DNA of 64,000 bases from Cristatella mucedo (lineage: Eukaryota; Bryozoa; Phylactolaemata; Cristatellidae). Under the pieces are notes generated by a model, which saw only the letters and a program-made list of their open reading frames with translations, made no database searches and was not told where the DNA came from. The stretch's first letter is position 1. The number at the start of each line of letters is the position of its first letter. The position numbers and the translations under genes were made by a program. Below are positions 34,411 to 44,100 of this stretch, piece by piece. The DNA is taken from assembly GCA_009760855.2 (NCBI GenBank), contig WPIO01000070.1, forward strand, positions 732,501-796,500, read 5' to 3'.

Positions 34411-37400
34411 CTCTCTCTCTCTCCCCCTCTCTCTCTCTCTCTTCTTCTGGCTTCGCCGGTCGGTGGGCATTACTGACCTTGAGCTGAGCATTTGACCTCT
34501 TGAGGAACTGCTGCTCCTCCGTGTGCTTCTTCTCCTCGACGAGTCGCTGCTCCGCGGCGCGCTTCTCAATCTGCTCGCACTTGGCCTTCAGTTCGTTGAC
34601 CTGACGCTCGAGGTCGCGCTTGTCCTGCTCCAGCTCCGAAATCTGTGCGCGCCGGATCGCACGCGATTTCCACATTTGTCAATGGAAATAATAATAATAA
34701 TAATAGTTATAATAAGCATGTCCATACAGTCACAGAGAATTAAATCTCTTGCTTGACACTTAGCGGATGCTGCAAAGAGGCTCAGTGAAGCGCCACCAAC
34801 GGTTGGCCCTTCCCGTCGACCCTTCCCGCTCGCTCCCGCCCGTCGGCCTTTCCGCTTCCGTCAGCTCCCTCCCGTCGGCCTTTCCGCTTCCGTCCTCCAT
34901 CGGCCTCGCCAGTCTAAAGACCGCCGCTAGTGCGATGTCAAGGCTGCGTGCGACGGCACGCCTGGGTGCCTCTATACAGGCAGCGAAAGGATGCAGGGTG
35001 GGACCTGGGGGAGGCTAAAGTCACTGAGAATAATAATAATAATATCATTATTATTATACTTGATAAAGCGCCCTCCAAGTACTCGATCTCTTTCGAGGTG
35101 CTTTATATTTGCAGCAAAGGAATCTTCGTAAAATGGCGGAACTGGGCTGCCCAAACCAAAATTGCAGCTGGCTAAGCCCCGCATTTGCCAAAAATGACCG
35201 CCTGGCCCTGTGCGCGTGGTTACCGGGCCTTCCGGGACACGCTGTCCAGGGAGCCTGTTAGAGATCGACTTTAGAGACGCTCGTCGGACGGCGCGCTTTC
35301 GGCGCGCGAAGATTCGACGCGTTGCTACATCGAAAATCTATCGTTTAATCCCGGATGGGGTAAAAGAAAAAGATGCGCACGCGCGACGCGCATGCCCAGT
35401 CATGCCAGCACGGTCAGTTTCCGGATGGGCTATCCATTATTCTGTAAGAGGGTAGTCATATTTTCTAGAGCTGCTGTGAAGGGAAATCCTGTTTAGGTAG
35501 CTCCACTGAGATTTGCAGCAGGGCGTGCTGAAGGAGCGAAGAGTTTGTTTCGTTTTCAAATTTCGGCTAGCGAATTCACTTTTAGACGAGTTGGTTCGGG
35601 GTGACGCATTCTCTGAGCCTCAGGGACTTAAAGCTGCAGCAGTCTTTTATTTAATAATAATAATGCACATGATAAAGCACCCTTAGAGAACTTAATATCT
35701 TCCTAGGTGCTTTGCATTTGCTGCAAAGGAAATACGATCAAATGGTGAGTGGTAGCATGCTTGATAAGCGACAAGAATAACATGGTTAGGGGTGACACGC
35801 ACAGGGTCAGCATGCAAGTGTGGTTGGTGGCAGACTGCAACAGTGTCAGCACGCATAAGCACATAAAGGGCGAAACACAGGGCTCCACTAAATGCTTTCA
35901 CATATATGCGCGTTTAAAATTTCTTTTTACATGTGGACAAGTCAGGAGATGTCGTGACGCAAGTCGGGAGTGAGTTCCAGGCTTTGGGACCATACGAACT
36001 GAAGACTCGATCTCCAAAGGATTTTAGGTTTGTACAAGGTGTAGGCAAAAAGTTACATACTGAAAAGCGGGTGTTACGATGCTTATCCCGTTTTCTAGTT
36101 CTGATACGTAGGCTGGAGCCAAATAATGAAGGAACCTAACATTGAGCGACCAAAACCTTGAAGCTGATCCGTTGCTTGACTGGTAGCCAGTGCAGGTCGG
36201 CGAGAAGTGGTGTGATGTGGCAACTGCGACGTTCACGACAGACAAGCCTCGCTGCAGAGTTTCTTTGACGGCGTTTCAGAAAAGCTTCCACTAGGTGGCG
36301 CTTTTTCTACGGATGGATATTCCAAACTTTCCCAAAATAAGATGCACGTATTTTCGTGGAGGAAAAGCATAGTCGGCGCTTCTCCGGCGGCAAAGTTGGA
36401 ATATGTCCGTCCGGCAATGGGTGAAATTTTTTAAATAAAGTTAGAGAATATGTCCTTAAGCAGAAGATGCTCTTACGCGTTTCTGCTCGCATTAGCACCG
36501 GACCGCAGGGAGATCCGACGAGCAATAAATCTTTGGAGCGCTTTGCCTCCGCAACGAGAAAGCCCGACAGCCGCTCTCCGGCGATCGCCATGAACCCAAG
36601 GAATATAGGCTGTAAGGCTTGAGAATTTAGTGAATACGATTACTGAATTTAAAAATGCACATACATTTTGGTGCTCGAGCAGCAATATTTAGACGTCGCA
36701 GATTCTCGAGGTGATTCTCTTGAGAAGGACCGATCGTTGTTTTGATTAGGCGACTAAAAGGGCTGCTGCTGAAACGACGCGCCCAACTTAATTTTGGTTT
36801 CCAAGTGGCTATAACTTCTTTAGGGTGCACATTGCTTTGTAGCTGCTGCATAGCTAATCATTTTCAGACGCGTCGACCTCTAGCCTACCTATCAGAACTA
36901 CTCCGCACCAGGCGTAGAATTGAATAACCCGCTGTTCTAACTCGAGTCGTTTAGCCATACCTCGTACGAACCTCAAAACCGTCGGACACCCTGCCCTTAG
37001 TTCGAATGCTTCCAAAGCTTGAAACTGATTGTCGACGCACGTCACGACATCCGCTGACATGGTGACATTTAAAAAGAAGCTTAAAACACACCTATTCATT
37101 ACAGAATTTGATGAATCTTTGTGATTCATTCTTCGCGTGCATGTACCTTCTTACATATGCCTACTGCTTGCGGATGTGACCACCAACCATTTGGTATTGC
37201 TTTATATACAGTATCTGCTAAGTGCCTAGAAAGAGATTAAGTTCTCTGAGGACGCTATACAAACGTATTACCATCATTGTTATTATTACTACAGAGGCTG
37301 AGTCCTTGACCCCCTGTCACGCCCATCAAGGTCAAGTTTTAACCCACTCCATCCCACCTATCGGCGCCCCTAGTGCGGCCACTTGCTCAGGCTTTTGCAA

Positions 37401-38304
37401 ATATTGGTGCGCACTTTTTTTATTTATCGACATCGACAGAGGCTCGCGAGTGCGTGCTTTTGGCAACGAGATAAAGGCATTCTGCAATTTTGGACGAATG
37501 AAACAGATAGCTAAAATGAGACGACGGCTAAATAAGATTAATTAAAAAAGTGCATTTAAAGAGGCTTAAGAGCTTTACTGAGCGGACTTCGAAGAAAAGT
37601 CCTTGACCGCTCTTAAACGCCCATCAAGATCGAGGGTTACCACGTGACAAAATCCTGGCTACGCCATTGCACCGACGTCGCGGCTCTCGGCTCACGATCT
37701 TGAGCTGCTGCACCGACGAACGTTCGCGAATGGCAGCTGCCACCCGGCACCCGCTACTCGCCCCGCCCCCTCTCCTGCCCTAGCAGCGACGGCGGCTGCG
37801 AGCCTGGCTGAGATGCTCGCGGACAACGCGGGACCGACTGGCAAAAGTCGGGGTGGGCGGGGCTGGACGGGCGCGCGCGTTCGTCTGCAGCGGACCAAAG
37901 GCAGCACAGCGCTCACCTTGCGCTCCATGTCGGACTTGCCCTGCTCGGCCTGCAGCGCCTTGCGCATGCCGAACGCGACGCTGCTCTCGTACAGCGTCTG
38001 GTAGGCGGCGATGGTCATGCGAATCTCGTCGCGCACGCGCAGCAGCAGCAGCCCTCTCTCGGCGCAGTTGATCGTCACCTGGCGTATGAGCTCATCTGGA
38101 ACGCAGAGCGAGACTTTCGACTGCCGACGACGCCGCTTTCCGGCGGCCTTCCGGAGCTCGCATCGCCGCCGCCGCACTACCGAACGCTGGCTGGGATGCG
38201 GTGGCGGCGGCGACGGCGCGTCGCTCGAGTGAAAGGCGGCGGCGGCAGCGGCGGCAGCGGCGGCGACAGCGGCGACGGCGGCGGCAGCGGCAGCGGCGGC
38301 GGCA

Positions 38305-38342
<38 letters not shown>

Positions 38343-38384
38343 AGCGGCGGCAGCGGCGGCAGCGGCGGCAGCGGCGGCGGCAGC

Positions 38385-38451
<67 letters not shown>

Positions 38452-41100
38452 GCGGCAGCGGCGGCAGCGGCGGCAGCGGCGGCAGCGGCGGCAGCGGCGG
38501 CGGCAGCGGCGGCAGCGGCGGCAGCGGCGGCAGCGGCGGCAGCGGCGGGAGCGGCGGGGGCGGCGGCAGCGGCGGCAGCGGCGGCAGCGGCGGCAGCGGC
38601 GGCAGCGGCGGCAGCGGCGGCAGCGGCGGCAGCGGCGGCAGCGGCGGCAGCGGCGGCAGCGGCGGCAGCGGCGGCAGCGGCGGCAGCGGCGGCAGCGGCG
38701 GCAGCGGCGGCAGCGGCGGCAGCGGCGGCAGCGGCGGCAGCGGCGGCAGCGGCGGCAGCGGCGGCAGCGGCGGCAGCGGCGGCAGCGGCGGCAGCGGCGG
38801 CAGCGGCAGCGGCGGCAGCGGCGGCAGCGGCGGCAGCGGCAGCGGCGGCGGCAGCGGCGGCGGCGGCGGCAGCGGCGGCGGCGGCAGCGGCGGCAGCGGC
38901 GGCAGCGGCGGCAGCGGCGGCAGCGGCGGCGGCGGCGGCGGCGGCGGCAGCGGCGGCAGCGGCGGCAGCGGCGGCAGCGGCGGCGGCAGCGGCGGCGGCA
39001 GCGGCGGCAGCGGCGGCAGCGGCGGCAGCGGCGGCAGCGGCGGCAGCGGCGGCAGCGGCGGCAGCGGCGGCAGCGGCGGCAGCGGCGGCAGCGGCGGCAG
39101 CGGCGGCAGCGGCGGCAGCGGCGGCAGCGGCGGCAGCGGCGGCAGCGGCGGCAGCGGCGGCAGCGGCGGCAGCGGCGGCAGCGGCGGCAGCGGCGGCAGC
39201 GGCGGCAGCGGCGGCAGCGGCGGCAGCGGCGGCAGCGGCGGCAGCGGCGGCAGCGGCGGCAGCGGCGGCAGCGGCGGCAGCGGCGGCAGCGGCGGCAGCG
39301 GCGGCAGCGGCGGCAGCGGGCAGCGGCGGCAGCGGCGGCAGCGGCGGCAGCGGCGGCAGCGGCGGCAGCGGCGGCAGCGGCGGCAGCGGCGGCAGCGGCG
39401 GCAGCGGCGGCAGCGGCGGCAGCGGCGGCAGCGGCGGCAGCGGCGGCAGCGGCGGCAGCGGCGGCAGCGGCGGCAGCGGCGGCAGCGGCGGCAGCGGCGG
39501 CAGCGGCGGCAGCGGCGGCAGCGGCGGCAGCGGCGGCAGCGGCGGCAGCGGCGGCAGCGGCGGCAGCGGGGCTCACCGAAGCACTGCGAGTAGAGCTCGC
39601 GTCTGACCGGGCAGATGCCCGTCTCTCTGGCCTGTCGCTGCTGCAGCCTGCGGTCCAGCTCCTCCTGCAGGTTGACTACGTCGAGGCGCGTCGCCGGCGT
39701 GCTGGACACCTGCTGCACCCACAGCTGCCCGCTCTCGGTCCATTCCCTGCGCGAGCGCGCGACGAAGAAGAATGAAAAATGATTCGCGCTGACAGCTCTG
39801 GACGCAACTTCAGGTAGCGAATGCAGCGAGAAGTGCTCGCCGGTGCGAGCGATGGGCAGAGAGCGAGCTGCAGGCGGCAGAATAACGGCGAGCCCTGTAC
39901 GGTTGGAGAAAACAAGATGGCGGCAGCGCCGCGCTCGCCGGCGGAGCCGACGATTCCCGGCGGGAGTCAGCGTAGCGGGCAGATGTCGAAGTTTGTTTCG
40001 TTGCTGGTCACAGCTGTGCACAGACCAGCTTTGGACTGGATCTACATCGCGCTACCGCCCGGATAGACAACGCGACCAGGTCGCCACCGGCCGCGATCGG
40101 GGTCGGCGCTGCTACCGCTGGCAGAGTGAGCGCAGGCGCATATTTCGCAGCCGATCGATCGATCTAACTTGGCATGATACTTCGCACTAGCTGTATTCAC
40201 TTATTATTTTATTTATTACCTGTATTTTTCAGCATTGCTGTATTTACTATTTACTTCGTGTTATCTGTAAAGTGCCAAGAGAGAGATTCGGCTCTCTGAG
40301 GGCGCTGTACAAACGTATTGTACTTGAAATTGACTTTCTGCCTTTACGTCGGCCTGTACGCACGCTATCCACTCTCTTCTCTCTCTTGCTCTCTTGACAC
40401 CATGTGCTCCGGAGCAGCACGCACGACGGCCGCTATATCGTATAATACAGCCGTCGTCGACAACGCAGCGACTCGCTTGTGGGGGCTTAGCTCTCCGTGG
40501 CGCCGCCATCGCGCGCCCACGTAGTAACTCTACATAGTAACCGCATCATACTTCGTATAAGTTCTAAAAAACACGAGAGGGCAGTGCAAAGGTTAACCCG
40601 GCAGCCAAAATTTGTTCTCCAGAAGTTTTTGAACGCCGAGCTGCTTAGGTCCAGCGGTTAAGGTGCTCGTCCCTAGCAAAGTCTGACTGAGGTCGTGGGC
40701 TCAAGCCCCGAGGCATATGTGAGGCACCTGAATAGAGATTAAGTTCTCTTGGGGCGCTATATAAAGGGAAAAAAATAGTTGAATTTGAACAAGTTCCTGA
40801 AGCCTTCGCGAGCTGGCTTGTTGGCATTGATGAGGGAGTGAGTGAGTGGGGGCGAATCAATCCTTCGCCCTCACACAGACTAAGCGCTAGGATCTAAGCG
40901 CTCTAAGCCGCTCGAGAGTTTCGCCCAAGAAGTTGACGTTTCGGCGCCGCGAGCTTCGCCGATGAACGTAGCGGGTCCAGAACGACGCTAGATGGCGCTC
41001 CGTGCGGCGCCCATACAGCGCTCTAGCTACTAGTGGGTCTTCGCGGGGGCGGTAGCCTGAGGTTTGTATAAGTCTCCGGCACCAAAGGACTGCTATATAA

Positions 41101-41189
<89 letters not shown>

Positions 41190-44100
41190 CAGGAATCCCT
41201 TTGAATCAACTCGCGCACGCTGCTAGACAGTAGCGACGACTTACTGCTACCGACCGCAGCAAGTCGCCTTGAACTAACTTGCATTCGAGCCCTCGAGATC
41301 GAGGCTGAGCACCCCGCTCCAGCGGCGGGCGAATCTGAATCCTTCTGCAGCCGCCGGCTGCCGAGCGAGCGAAATGCCGCGGCTGGCGATATTTGGCTCG
41401 ACCCACCAGAGAGCTAATTTGACTGACGCGCAAACGAGGCTTGCTGCAATGTAATGTAATGTAATGTAATGTATCTCCTTCAGTAACGCCACAAAGTCAT
41501 AAAGACCATGTGGGTGTTACGCAGGAGAGTTTTGTATAGCGCACTCACAGCCTAAGCGGATTTCGGTACGCATTCGGTAGCCAACAGACTTCGTCTCACG
41601 CAACAAAGAGAAAGTGGGAAGCATAGCAGAGTTAGGAGAGCAGTTGAGGTAGTGAGTAGCATGGAAGTAACAGCTCAGGACCGCTGAAAAAGATGTGCCA
41701 TAGTCGGCAGTTGGAGAGTAGATGTCGTTGCGTAAGAATTGTGGAAGCGAGTTCCACAGTCTGGGACCTGCGGAGCTAAAGCTTCTGTCGCCAACTGTCT
41801 TTAAGCGGAGGAATGGGACAGCTAATTTATTGTCCACACACGACCTGAGGGCGCGAACAGGCTGAAACTGATGCAGCAGTTCAGCTAGGTACGAAGGAGC
41901 CAAGCCGTGGCGGGCCTTGTGGGTCAGCGTAAGAACTTTGCTCTGTATCCTTTGCTCAACCGGCAACCATCCTAGCTCTTTCAGCAGAGGTGACACGTGC
42001 TCAAACCGCTGGGACTTGAAGACCAGCCTTGCAGCCATATTCATAGTCCGCTGTGCTGCAGTAGTCGCTACCACGAATTGCGATCGGTGCGGCGCCAAAG
42101 CGATGCACGGCTCTGGGGGCGCAGACGGCCTGTACTTAATAAGAATAACAATATATTTGTATAGCACCCTCGGAAAACTTAATCCATTTCTAGGCACTTT
42201 ACGTATGCTGCGAAGAAAGCATGGTCGAATGACATACTAGTTCAGGTCGTAACCCGCAGGGCTGCTTTACTCGGGATCCCACTGTCACCCGCCTGCGTAC
42301 GGCCGTGACGACGCCGTCTAGCAGGGTGGGGGGAGCGGGGGAGATAAACTAGCGGTGAACGGTAAGAAGCGTCGATGGTTTGGCCCAGCGGTTAGGTGCT
42401 CACCCCGGCCGAGGTCAAGGTGGATGTATTTGATGGCCGAGATCGTTGGCTCGAGCCCCGTGAAGCGCCTGAATAGAGAGTAGATTTTCTTAGGGCGCCA
42501 TGCAAATGAATTATATATTTTTACATTTAGATGGCAGCACTGAAAGACCATGGCGTCGACAATAACGGCCTCCTGTGTAACGGCGGGCAGAACTAATGTG
42601 CTGCCGTTAAATGAACATTCGCAATGGCTTCGCACCGCGCTGAGGAAAGCGGGTCTATCTAAGAAGCCCCGACCGCTATGGACGCTGCGGAACAGCAGCT
42701 ACCGAAGCAGCCAGGCGGCGTTTCTCAGTTAGCGCAGCTAGCTGCGCCACGATCTCCGAGAGAAATGCGTCTCGCAGCACGTTTCGCGCACCGCGCTGCG
42801 GACGCCGCCGCCGCCGTGGGGCGGAGCGGGGCAGATGCCCGAGGCACTCAAACGAGGCTCTGGCCTCGCTCGCCTCTGACTTGTAGCATAATAGCAACCA
42901 ATAATAGTAACGATACATTTGATATAGCGCCCTCAGAGAACTCAATCTCTTTATAGGCACTTTAAATTTACTGCAAAGAAAGCACGATCGAATGGTTAGT
43001 GGTAGTATGCTTGATAAACAACATGAATAACATGGTTAGGGGCGACAGGCACAGGGTCAGCACGCAAGTATGGTTAGTGGCAGCATGCACTGTGTCAGCA
43101 CGCATAAGCACATGAAGGACGAGTCACGTGGACTCACTAAATGCTGTAATAAATAGCAACGTTTTTAGTTTCTTTTTAAATGTGGACGAGTCAGGAGATG
43201 TCTTTACGCAGGTCGAGACTGAGTTCCGGGTTTTGGGAGCATACGAACTAAAGGTACGGTCACCAAAGGATTTGAGGTTTATACGTAGTATAGGTAAGCA
43301 GTTAGATTCCGAAAAGCGGGTGGTGCGATGTTTAACCTGGTGGGGGGAGTAGATCTAATAAGTAGGCTGGACCGCAAACATTACCTATAACGAGCTGAGC
43401 AAATATTGCTTAAAATACATTTTTTCGTACTGAAACGCCGGAATGCTTAATCGAGTAGGTTACGACATGTGCTTAATATTACTAGCATTTCCCTAGGTTA
43501 CAATCCTTAGGAACAGGTTATGTCTCATAACGCGTGACTTAGATCAAGTAAAAAAAAACTGCCGAAGTGATGAACCTTCCGTTGTAATTTACGTCTCATC
43601 CTGATCGGATGTAGGCCTCTTTGGCCGTGGAACAAGGAGCCGTGCATCTTTAAAAGATCGACGCACTAGCCATTAAGAGACGCGAACTCCAGGCGGCGCT
43701 CGCGCTCGCCGAAAGCTTCGCGAAAAGATGCGGTGGCGGCTTCTACGATTTGTAGACCGCACTCGGAGGAGACATCACCATTATGGTAGTGCGTCTCTAA
43801 GGGCAAGGTTTAGCGGCGTTACACGGTCCCTCGCCGCAGCACTGCCCCCGTAGCGGACGCTTCTCCGTGCAGACACGTGACAGATACTGGCGTATCCTGC
43901 GACTCGAATGTCAACTAGAAACCAGCGTCGCGCGGCCGCACCGATACACGCGAGCAGGTGGTGCGATGGCAGGAGACACTCGAGCAATTAAGAACGCCCG
44001 TACAATAACAATAATGAATAATAAATAATAAATAATGAATAATGAATAATAAATAATGAATAATAAATAATGAATAATGAATAATAAATAATAAATAATA

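Larger units (their letters stand above)
34905..39895 (-). repeat. Right arm of inverted duplication
   Basis: Inverted partner of 26273-28589, starting CTCGCCAGTCTAAAGACC and ending at AATAACGGCGAGCCC. It contains DNALI1 exons 3 and 4, the large 9-bp array and two LINE-A copies with about 0.6 kb of other DNA between them. It is 4991 bp against 2317 bp in the left arm. The DNA between the arms (28590-34904) includes DNALI1 exons 5 and 6. Confidence 0.93.

Noticed and set aside
38092-40021. ORFs of 465-614 codons over DNALI1 exons 3-4 and intron 3
   Set aside because: They read through the intronic repeat; exon borders and homology define the true coding parts.
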